NCBI RefSeq assembly: GCF_012911565.1
Contig: NZ_JAAMPU010000100.1
Span: forward strand, 62,001 to 126,000
Length of the DNA stretch: 64,000 nucleotides
Reading direction: 5' to 3'
From: Flavobacterium silvaticum
Lineage (GTDB): Bacteria > Bacteroidota > Bacteroidia > Flavobacteriales > Flavobacteriaceae
This document shows, one piece after another, positions 1 through 5,883 of this stretch; within the stretch, counting starts at the first letter, position 1, and each line of letters opens with the position of its first letter. Position numbers and translations under genes: made by a program. The notes beneath the pieces are model-generated. The model did not search any database. It was not told the origin of the DNA and saw only the letters and a program-made list of their open reading frames with translations.

Positions 1-2
1 CC

Positions 3-161
3 AAACAGCTTATCATAGATGGTGAATTTACATTGACAGAAATATCATATCAGCTCAATTACAGCAGTGTGGCCCACTTGTCGAATCAATTCAAGAAAAC
101 AACGGGGCTTACACCGACTTCTTTCCAGCGTATCATAAAAAAGAGGGCCGACACGAAGTAA
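3..161 (+). CDS. AraC-family transcriptional regulator, C-terminal fragment (5' end outside window)
   Basis: An open frame runs from the left edge to the TAA at 159-161 and gives 52 residues. They match the second helix-turn-helix of AraC-family DNA-binding domains: LTEISYQLNYSSVAHLSNQF is the recognition part, followed by the family-typical GLTPTSFQR. The rest of the gene, including any sensor domain, lies outside the window, so ligand and targets cannot be inferred. It is on the same strand as the receiver protein that starts 36 bp downstream, so the two may be co-transcribed. Confidence 0.85.
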   Translation, partial: KQLIIDGEFTLTEISYQLNYSSVAHLSNQFKKTTGLTPTSFQRIIKKRADTK

Positions 162-197
162 ATTTCTGTAAATTTAGTGCCTAACTATCAGGTACAA

Positions 198-638
198 ATG
201 TCTTTATCTAATTTACGGGTGCTTTTGGCAGATGACGATGAGGATGATCGTCTTTTTTTCTGTGATGCTATTCGCGAAATTGATTCGTCTGTAGACATAA
301 CCTCTGTTTCCGACGGACAACGGCTGATGGATTTTTTATCAGTTTCTTCGGTTTCACTTCCCGATATTTTGTTCCTTGATATGAACATGCCTTGTGAAAA
401 TGGCAAAGAATGTCTTAAGGAAATTCGCGAAGCGGCCCATTTAAAAAACTTGGTCGTCATTATTTACTCTACTTCAGGAGACGAGAATCAGGTTGCCGAC
501 GCATTTGCAATCGGAGCTAACGGATACATCAAAAAGCCAAATGATTTTTCTTCGTTGAAACAGGTCGTGGCAGAAATGCTTCTGATAAATTGGAAATCAT
601 CCGTAAAAAGCCAGCCAAAAATCATCCGTCTCAATTAA
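198..638 (+). CDS. Single-domain response regulator (receiver only)
   Basis: A 146-residue receiver domain with no output domain. The acidic triad (DDD near residues 12-14), phospho-acceptor Asp61 in the context LFLDMNMP, the Ser/Thr of IYSTSG and the Lys of YIKKP are all present, so it should accept phosphate. A GTG start at 177 is possible, but ATG 198 fits the family start (MSLSNLRVLLADDD). It is clearly paralogous to the receiver at 43969-44421: both share ECLKEIR, IYSTS, GAN.YI.KPNDF and a terminal INW. Such stand-alone receivers relay phosphate or act through protein contacts. No kinase gene is adjacent, so its partner is unknown. Confidence 0.9.
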   Translation: MSLSNLRVLLADDDEDDRLFFCDAIREIDSSVDITSVSDGQRLMDFLSVSSVSLPDILFLDMNMPCENGKECLKEIREAAHLKNLVVIIYSTSGDENQVADAFAIGANGYIKKPNDFSSLKQVVAEMLLINWKSSVKSQPKIIRLN

Positions 639-652
639 ACAAGCAAAAAGTC

Positions 653-708
653 TGTAAGGATTATCAGATATCCTGTAACGGATAGCGATGCAAAGAATCC
701 CAATTTTG
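653..708 (+). promoter_or_regulatory. Stress-type promoter 1: TGTAAG-N15-TGTAAC-N25-TTTG
   Basis: Direct repeats TGTAAG (653-658) and TGTAAC (674-679) start 21 bp apart, and the -7-like TTTG (705-708) follows after exactly 25 bp. Four other intergenic sites in the window share this layout (1322-1377, 28079-28134 on the minus strand, 28159-28214, 33888-33942). It drives the 776-934/YtxH pair. The motif is seen directly; binding by an activator is inferred. Confidence 0.6.
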
Positions 709-775
709 TAAAAGAAGCTGGTCGCGAATCCGGCTTCCAGAAACAACACATCAATAACTAAATACAAAATTCATC

Positions 776-934
776 ATGGGAAATCTATTGTACACCATCG
801 CCGTAATTCTTGTCATTATTTGGGCAATTAGTTTTTTAGGCGGATTTTACACCGGTGGAATAATCCACATTTTACTTGTCATTGCGATTATAGTTGTATT
901 GCTCAGAATCATTCAGGGCAAAAAACCACTTTAA
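776..934 (+). CDS. Small lmo0937-family (DUF5670) membrane protein
   Basis: A 52-residue protein starting MGNLLYTIAVILVIIWAISF. Two hydrophobic segments (about residues 4-20 and 28-45) are separated by a GGFYTGG turn, and it ends in a basic RIIQGKKPL tail. This is the arrangement of the lmo0937/DUF5670 family of tiny inner-membrane proteins, often found near YtxH and CsbD stress proteins in Bacteroidota; their molecular role is not known. The ATG at 776 follows an A-rich leader typical of Bacteroidota starts. The gene lies 34 bp upstream of the YtxH gene and behind the stress-type promoter at 653-708, so the two are probably one transcript. Confidence 0.8.
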   Translation: MGNLLYTIAVILVIIWAISFLGGFYTGGIIHILLVIAIIVVLLRIIQGKKPL

Positions 935-968
935 AAAGAAACATTCATTAATTTAATTCATAGAAATC

Positions 969-1244
969 ATGAGCAATCAAAAAGCACTTATAGGCCTGTT
1001 TGCAGGAGTTGCGATAGGAGCAGCGTTAGGCGTACTTTTCGCACCGGATAAAGGAAGCGCAACCCGCAAAAAAATCAAAGACAAAGGCAACGATCTCAAA
1101 AACGACGTTACGAGCAAATACGATGATATTGTAAGTGCGGCACAAGACAAACTTGACGCTGTAAAATCTAAATTCAACGATTATACTGGAAAAGCTGAAC
1201 GTGCCGTGCAAAACGGGGCTGATGCTGTAAAACAATCGGTATAA
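969..1244 (+). CDS. YtxH domain-containing protein
   Basis: A 91-residue protein with one N-terminal transmembrane helix (about residues 5-26, LIGLFAGVAIGAALGVLFAP) followed by the KGSATRKKIKDKG stretch characteristic of YtxH. The rest is a charged amphipathic helix with lysine/aspartate heptads. YtxH proteins are linked to general and osmotic stress in Firmicutes and are common in Bacteroidota, but no biochemical activity is established. It is the second gene after the DUF5670 protein and is followed 21 bp later by a terminator hairpin. It shares the candidate stress promoter at 653-708. Confidence 0.85.
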   Translation: MSNQKALIGLFAGVAIGAALGVLFAPDKGSATRKKIKDKGNDLKNDVTSKYDDIVSAAQDKLDAVKSKFNDYTGKAERAVQNGADAVKQSV

Positions 1245-1265
1245 CCACAAAGCAAAATCGGGAAG

Positions 1266-1291
1266 ACCTGTCAGCAATGTCAGGTTTTTTT
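1266..1291 (+). terminator. Intrinsic terminator after YtxH
   Basis: ACCTG (1266-1270) pairs with CAGGT (1281-1285) and is followed by an uninterrupted T tract. It lies 21 bp after the YtxH stop. Confidence 0.7.
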
Positions 1292-1321
1292 ATGCAATAA
1301 AATTGTCCCAGTTTAAAATTC

Positions 1322-1377
1322 TGTAAGCATTCAAAAGAATGGTGTAACAAATGTGAACGCCAATCGACCCATCTTTG
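1322..1377 (+). promoter_or_regulatory. Stress-type promoter 2: TGTAAG-N15-TGTAAC-N25-TTTG
   Basis: TGTAAG (1322-1327), 15 bp, TGTAAC (1343-1348), 25 bp, then TTTG (1374-1377), with -7-like context CATCTTTG. Spacing is identical to the site at 653-708. No coding gene follows before the strong terminator at 1470-1500. Confidence 0.55.
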
Positions 1378-1383
1378 TAATGT

Positions 1384-1500
1384 AGATCATCAATATCTCA
1401 AAGGGACTACAATAAATGTTTGTTTGGTTTTTGCTGAAGCGTTGTCACTCAAAACACGTTTCGCAAGTAAAAGCGGCCACTTCCTCAAGGCCGCTTTTTT
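1384..1500 (+). ncRNA. Candidate stress-induced small RNA
   Basis: About 115 bases lie between the promoter-like site ending at 1377 and a terminator with a perfect 9-bp stem (AAAGCGGCC 1470-1478, GGCCGCTTT 1489-1497, then Ts). Two reading frames stay open but run straight through the hairpin; the third has an early stop. No frame therefore gives a small protein ending before the terminator. The 5' end is estimated from the -7 box. I do not recognise an Rfam family, so this is an inference from promoter plus terminator without a gene. Confidence 0.35.
1470..1500 (+). terminator. Strong intrinsic terminator without an upstream gene
   Basis: A perfect 9-bp stem AAAGCGGCC/GGCCGCTTT with a 10-nt loop, then a run of Ts to 1500. 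No coding sequence ends shortly upstream, which supports a non-coding transcript. Confidence 0.75.
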
Positions 1501-1628
1501 ATTTTGTAAGTTTTTGGTTCGGAAGATCGGGAGTTCGGAAGAGACAGGAAAGACCGAAAAGTCGGGAAAGTCAGAAAAGACTGAAAAGCCTGGGAAACAT
1601 CGGGTTAAATAATTTAATTCAGAAGCAT

Positions 1629-1767
1629 GTTCCGGCCGGCCGCTTCAAGTTGTTTTCCACGCTTTTGTTTTTAGTCGGTTTTGCAAGAGCTTCCGTTGGT
1701 CGCTTTGCAAAAGCCGCTAAAAACAAAAAGCCCGGTGCAACAAGCTTTGCGCTTGCGTCCGGGCTAG
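1629..1767. repeat. Long inverted-repeat (REP/MITE-like) element
   Basis: The left arm 1661-1686 (GCTTTTGTTTTTAGTCGGTT followed by TTGCAA) is nearly the reverse complement of the right arm 1705-1731, giving a 26-bp stem with a loop of about 18 nt. Outside this core, CGCTTCAAGTTGTT on the left pairs imperfectly with AACAAGCTTTGCG on the right, and the edges are GC rich (TCCGGCCGGCC; GTCCGGGC). This resembles the interspersed palindromic elements of Flavobacterium intergenic regions. I see no second copy in the window. Confidence 0.55.
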
Positions 1768-1785
1768 GCTTTGATGTATGTTGGA

Positions 1786-2310
1786 CTATTTCGATTTTTC
1801 GCCCACAAAGTAATCGCTCTGAAGTTTGAACAATACGTTGAAAGTAGTCAACGATCCATAAATCCGTGTGATATATTGTTGCAATTCAACCTTTTCAGAA
1901 TTATCCAAGTTGCTCGCATTGATCTTTTGTTCCATCACACGCAACCGGTCACGAACCATTACGATTTTATTGAAGAATGTGTCAATCGGCACATCTTTTC
2001 CCTGTACGCCACTTTGTCCGGGTTCAAGCTTGAGGTTCCCGTTTTTCCATTTGTCGGCCATAGGAACCGCTTCGGTAGTATCTGACCAACGGCGCAGGAT
2101 TGATTTAAGCGTTTTTTCCACATCATAAAGGCTTATTGTATCGACTTCATTCTCCGATGCTTCTATGACTTCAAACGTGTCGTCAAGTGCAATCGTTTCG
2201 AGTCCGTTATCTATAAATGTGACCCAATAATCTTTGGACGAAACGTTTGTGATTACACCTTTTCCGTATTCCGGATGATTGATTCGCGAGCCTATTCCAA
2301 GTAATTTCAT
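1786..2310 (-). CDS. Conserved Flavobacteriaceae hypothetical protein with Tudor/SH3-like N-terminus
   Basis: A 174-residue cytoplasmic protein. The N-terminal 50 residues (IGSRINHPEYGKGVITNVSS then WVTFID) have the G-x-x-V/I-x-H-x-x-x-G-x-G-x-V/I pattern of the small beta-barrel also seen at the C-terminus of UvrD/PcrA helicases. The rest is charged and predicted helical (about 60-165), with no catalytic motif I recognise. Function is unknown; the barrel suggests contact with protein or nucleic acid. It is transcribed alone, convergent with the repeat element and divergent from the META lipoprotein. Confidence 0.7.
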   Translation of the reverse strand: MKLLGIGSRINHPEYGKGVITNVSSKDYWVTFIDNGLETIALDDTFEVIEASENEVDTISLYDVEKTLKSILRRWSDTTEAVPMADKWKNGNLKLEPGQSGVQGKDVPIDTFFNKIVMVRDRLRVMEQKINASNLDNSEKVELQQYITRIYGSLTTFNVLFKLQSDYFVGEKSK

Positions 2311-2388
2311 AGTTTGAGATTTTTAGGCAAGTAAACAACTCTTTTGAATCCGTGCAAATCATTATTGCTTAAATTTAAGATAACTTAA

Positions 2389-2398
2389 ATGCGTGCAT
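2389..2398. promoter_or_regulatory. Candidate operator ATGCGTGCAT upstream of META lipoprotein
   Basis: The 10-mer ATGCGTGCAT ends one base before the start codon at 2400. The same 10-mer is the core of the 18-bp palindrome in the marR promoter (8755-8772). A weak -7-like TAACTTAA (2381-2388) sits just upstream. Shared regulation is inferred only. Confidence 0.3.
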
Positions 2399-2399
2399 C

Positions 2400-2822
2400 A
2401 TGAAAAGACTGATATTCTTGGGATTGTCCGTGTTGGCAATCGGTTGTAAATCGTCGGGAACTTTATCTGTAAATTCAACCGCCGACGGAAACTGGGAACT
2501 CGAATTCATATCGGCACCCGGAAAAACCATCGAAGATCTATATCCGGAAAACAAACCGACGCTTCAGTATTCAGCCGCAGACAAACGCGTCTCTGGTAAA
2601 AACGGCTGTAACAGTTACAGCGGAACAGTAGCAATGGAAAACGGAACAGCTTTATTCGGAACGGCCCAATTTATTTCAACCCGAATGTTCTGTCCCGGCG
2701 ATGGTGAAAAGACATATATGGCCGAATTGTCCAAAATAAGCCGTTATTCCATTTCTGAAGATGGAAAAACCCTCACACTCATCATGGGCGATATTGCAAC
2801 CATGCGATTCCACCGCAATTAA
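2400..2822 (+). CDS. META domain-containing lipoprotein (HslJ-like)
   Basis: A 140-residue lipoprotein: signal peptide MKRLIFLGLSVLAIGC with lipobox AIGC, Cys at residue 16. Residues about 30-138 form a META domain: the W-x-L opening, the NGCNSYSGTVAMENG segment, the TRMFCPG stretch and a closing MRFHRN. HslJ/META proteins are envelope proteins linked to heat shock or novobiocin resistance in E. coli; the mechanism is unknown. It is monocistronic, diverging from the upstream hypothetical gene and followed by a hairpin shared with the fadE operon. A palindromic 10-mer matching the MarR site overlaps its leader. Confidence 0.85.
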   Translation: MKRLIFLGLSVLAIGCKSSGTLSVNSTADGNWELEFISAPGKTIEDLYPENKPTLQYSAADKRVSGKNGCNSYSGTVAMENGTALFGTAQFISTRMFCPGDGEKTYMAELSKISRYSISEDGKTLTLIMGDIATMRFHRN

Positions 2823-2824
2823 AA

Positions 2825-2850
2825 ACGCCTCTGGAAAAGAGGCGCTTTAT
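2825..2850. terminator. Bidirectional terminator between META lipoprotein and fadE
   Basis: CGCCTCT (2826-2832) pairs with AGAGGCG (2838-2844) around a 5-nt loop. Read on the minus strand it is followed by GTTTTTAA, and on the plus strand by a weaker CTTTAT, so it fits both convergent genes. Confidence 0.7.
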
Positions 2851-2871
2851 CTAAAGTTATGATTATGAAAA

Positions 2872-4674
2872 TCAGAAAGTGTATGCGTTATCTGCTATCA
2901 CTTTTGCGGCAATCGTTTCGCGTAAAGCCACTACATTCGGTAGGTTTTGGTATTTAGTGAATCTGCGTAAGCCCATGAGCATCATACGCTGCTCGTCTCC
3001 TTCGCTGAAAGATGCGATTCCTTCACGGCCTTTTTGAGCAATTGTATCAACGGCGTTGTACAGGTACAATTTTGCCATCGCAATCTGTGCTTCACAAGCA
3101 GCTTCTCCTTTGGTTGCAACCATTTTCTCTGTTCTCAACACCGTTGATTCAGCCAGATAAATCTCGATCAGCATATCGGCAGCGGCCATCAATAATTGCT
3201 GATGCGAATCCAGATCCGGTCCATATTTTTGGACTGCGGCTCCGGCAACCATAAGGAACGATTTTTTCAATTTACCAATCAGTTCTTTTTCTTCCGAGAA
3301 TAAAACCGAATAATCCGGTGTCTCGAAATCCGGGATTCCCATCAATTCTTCCTGGACTTTCATGGCAGGCCCGAGCAAATCGACATGGCCTTTCATGGCT
3401 TTTTTGACAAGCATTCCAACGGCGAGCATACGATTGATTTCGTTGGTTCCTTCATAAATCCTTGAGATACGGGCATCGCGCCAGGCACTCTCCATTGGTG
3501 TTTCTTCTGAAAAGCCCATTCCTCCAAAAATCTGGATTCCCTCATCGGAACAATGCTGCACGTCTTCTGAAACGGCAACTTTTAAAATCGAACATTCGAT
3601 TGCGTATTCCTCAACGCCTTTTAGTTCGGCATCCTGATGCGATTCACCCGCAGCTTCCCTCGCAGCGATACGCTCCTGAATGTCGTGCGCGGCTCTGTAA
3701 ACGCCAGATTCTCCGGCATAGCAAGAAGTCGCCATTTGGGCTAATTTAGATCTTATCGCTCCGAAATTGGAAATCGAAGTATTGAACTGGATACGTTCGT
3801 TGGCATATTTAGTAGCTTCTGTCGTAATCCTTCTTTGGGCATCGAGACAAGCGGCGGCTAATTTAATCCGGCCCACGTTCAGGGCATTCATAGCGATTTT
3901 AAAACCGTTTCCTCTTTCAGACAACATGTTTTCAACCGGAACTTTAGTCTCGTTAAAGAAAACCTGACGTGTAGAAGAGGCGCGGATCCCAAGTTTGTGT
4001 TCTTCTTCACCTAAAGTGATTCCGTTCGACGGATCGTTTTCTACGATAAAGCCTGTAATGTTCTTATCGTTTTCAATTCTTGCAAATACGATAAAGACAC
4101 TGCAGAATCCGGCGTTTGAAATCCACATTTTGGCGCCGGTAATCGAATAGTATTTTCCGTCTTCAGATAATACCGCTTTCGTTTTTCCCGAGTTCGCATC
4201 AGATCCGGCTCCGGGTTCCGTCAAACAATAGGCACCGAACCATTCACCCGAAGCAAGTTTAGGGACGTATTTCAGTTTCTGTTCTTCGGTTCCATATAAT
4301 GTAATCGGCATAGTCCCGATTCCCGTATGAGCGCCAAAAGCAGTCGAAAACGAGCCGGTCGCGCCTGAAATATAGTCACACACCAAAGCTGTATCGACAA
4401 ATCCGAGGCCCATTCCGCCGTAAGCTTCAGGAACTGCAACACTCAAAAAACCCATTTCGCCGGCTTTACGCATCGAAGCTTCGGTATACGCATAGTCTTT
4501 ATGCTCGAATTTGTCTTTGTGTGCCCAAAGTTCCTTATCGGTGAATTCCTTGACGGAATCACGCATCATGAGTTGTTCTTCGGTGAAATCTTCAGGGGTG
4601 AAAATGTCCTGGGCTTTGGTTTCTTTTACCAGGAATTGACCGCCGCGGGTTACATTTTTTTCGATAGTCTCCAT
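2872..4674 (-). CDS. fadE: Acyl-CoA dehydrogenase
   Basis: About 600 residues, longer than classical 380-residue acyl-CoA dehydrogenases because of a C-terminal extension, as in Bacillus FadE. It catalyses the FAD-dependent first step of beta-oxidation. The core shows the FAD-binding CLTEPGAGSDANSGKTKA segment and WISNAGF, and the RIYEGTNEINRML motif near the end of the core. A GTG at 4695 would add seven residues; ATG 4674 has the better A-rich leader and fits the usual RGGQFLVKET beginning. It is the last gene of the marR-fadN-fadA-fadE operon, with a terminator just after it. Electrons probably pass through electron-transfer flavoprotein, not encoded here. Confidence 0.92.
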   Translation of the reverse strand: METIEKNVTRGGQFLVKETKAQDIFTPEDFTEEQLMMRDSVKEFTDKELWAHKDKFEHKDYAYTEASMRKAGEMGFLSVAVPEAYGGMGLGFVDTALVCDYISGATGSFSTAFGAHTGIGTMPITLYGTEEQKLKYVPKLASGEWFGAYCLTEPGAGSDANSGKTKAVLSEDGKYYSITGAKMWISNAGFCSVFIVFARIENDKNITGFIVENDPSNGITLGEEEHKLGIRASSTRQVFFNETKVPVENMLSERGNGFKIAMNALNVGRIKLAAACLDAQRRITTEATKYANERIQFNTSISNFGAIRSKLAQMATSCYAGESGVYRAAHDIQERIAAREAAGESHQDAELKGVEEYAIECSILKVAVSEDVQHCSDEGIQIFGGMGFSEETPMESAWRDARISRIYEGTNEINRMLAVGMLVKKAMKGHVDLLGPAMKVQEELMGIPDFETPDYSVLFSEEKELIGKLKKSFLMVAGAAVQKYGPDLDSHQQLLMAAADMLIEIYLAESTVLRTEKMVATKGEAACEAQIAMAKLYLYNAVDTIAQKGREGIASFSEGDEQRMMLMGLRRFTKYQNLPNVVALRETIAAKVIADNAYTF

Positions 4675-4700
4675 AATTTTATTTGATTTTGCCACGAAGT

Positions 4701-5882
4701 TTAAAGTAGTTCATACACACCAGCCGCGCCTTGTCCGGTTCCCACACACATCGTCACGATTCCGTATTTGTCGCCGCGTCGTTTCATTTCATCAAAAAGT
4801 TGCACCGATAATTTAGCTCCTGTACAACCAAGTGGATGCCCCAATGCAATAGCACCACCGTTGACATTTACGATTTCCGGATTGATGCCGAGTTCACGGA
4901 CAACGGCCAGCGATTGACTTGCGAAAGCTTCATTCAGTTCGAAAAGATTGATCTGGTTCAAATCCATTCCGGCTTGCTTCAAGGCTTTTGGAATTGCTTT
5001 TACCGGTCCGATTCCCATAATCCGAGGTTCCACTCCGGCCGATGCAAAACTGACCAGGCGCGCAATCGGTTCCAGATTCAGTTCCTTGACCATTTCTTCG
5101 CTCATGACAAGCACGAAAGCTGCTCCGTCGCTCATTTGGGAAGATGTTCCTGCAGTGACAGATCCATCGGCTGCGAAAACAGGTTTCAACTTTGCCAATG
5201 CTTCACGTGATGTGTCGGCACGTGGGCCTTCGTCTTTGGTGACCGTGTAGGAACGTGTTGCTTTTTTGCCTTTGTCGTCTATGTAAACTTCATCGATTGT
5301 AATCGGCACGATCTGGCCGTCGAATTTTCCTTCAGCCTGAGCTTTCAAGGCTTTCTGGTGCGATTGAAATGCAAATTCATCCTGATCTTCACGGGAAACA
5401 TTGAATTGTTGGGCGACAGCTTCTGCCGTCAATCCCATATTCCAGTAATAATCTTCATGTCCTTCCTTTGCGACTGCAAAATCGGGCACGGGTTTGTATC
5501 CGCCCATTGGAATGAAACTCATGCTTTCCGCACCTCCGGCAATGATGCAATCGGCCATTCCGCTTTGGATTTTAGCTGTTGCCATGCCGATTGTTTCGAG
5601 GCCGGAAGCGCAATATCTGTTGACCGTAACTCCCGGAACATCGTCTATTTTCAAGCCCATCAGAGAAATCAATCGGGCGAAGTTCAGGCCTTGTTCCGCT
5701 TCCGGCATGGCATTTCCGACCATGACATCATCGATACGTTTTTTATCCAATTGCGGAATATCTTTCAATAAATATTCAATGGTTTCTGCAGCCAATTCAT
5801 CCGGGCGTTTGAACCGGAAAACCCCGCGAGGTGCTTTCCCGACTGCGGTTCTGTATGCTTTTACTATATATGCTGTTTTCAT
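4701..5882 (-). CDS. fadA: Acetyl-CoA C-acyltransferase (3-ketoacyl-CoA thiolase)
   Basis: 393 residues, the normal thiolase length. It cleaves 3-ketoacyl-CoA with CoA in the last step of beta-oxidation. Catalytic residues are visible: Cys91 in VNRYCASGLETIG, His349 in ALGHPLGCTG and Cys379 in MCVGTGQGAA. It lies one base after fadN and a few bases before fadE, so translation is probably coupled within the operon. The gene order N-A-E is that of Bacillus subtilis fadNAE. No anomaly seen. Confidence 0.95.
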   Translation of the reverse strand: MKTAYIVKAYRTAVGKAPRGVFRFKRPDELAAETIEYLLKDIPQLDKKRIDDVMVGNAMPEAEQGLNFARLISLMGLKIDDVPGVTVNRYCASGLETIGMATAKIQSGMADCIIAGGAESMSFIPMGGYKPVPDFAVAKEGHEDYYWNMGLTAEAVAQQFNVSREDQDEFAFQSHQKALKAQAEGKFDGQIVPITIDEVYIDDKGKKATRSYTVTKDEGPRADTSREALAKLKPVFAADGSVTAGTSSQMSDGAAFVLVMSEEMVKELNLEPIARLVSFASAGVEPRIMGIGPVKAIPKALKQAGMDLNQINLFELNEAFASQSLAVVRELGINPEIVNVNGGAIALGHPLGCTGAKLSVQLFDEMKRRGDKYGIVTMCVGTGQGAAGVYELL

Positions 5883-5883
5883 T

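Larger units (their letters stand above)
1245..1785. other. 541-bp gap without a protein gene
   Basis: It holds, in order: the YtxH terminator, a stress-type promoter, a candidate small RNA with its terminator, about 120 bp with short purine-rich near-repeats (1517-1600, with recurring GAAAG/GTCGGAAAG-like units), and a long inverted repeat. Open frames crossing it run through both hairpins and are not convincing genes. Confidence 0.6.

Noticed and set aside
1416..1829. Open frame of 137 codons across the intergenic region
   Set aside because: It runs through the strong terminator and the long inverted repeat into the antisense of the 1786-2310 gene, and its composition is unlike the neighbouring genes.
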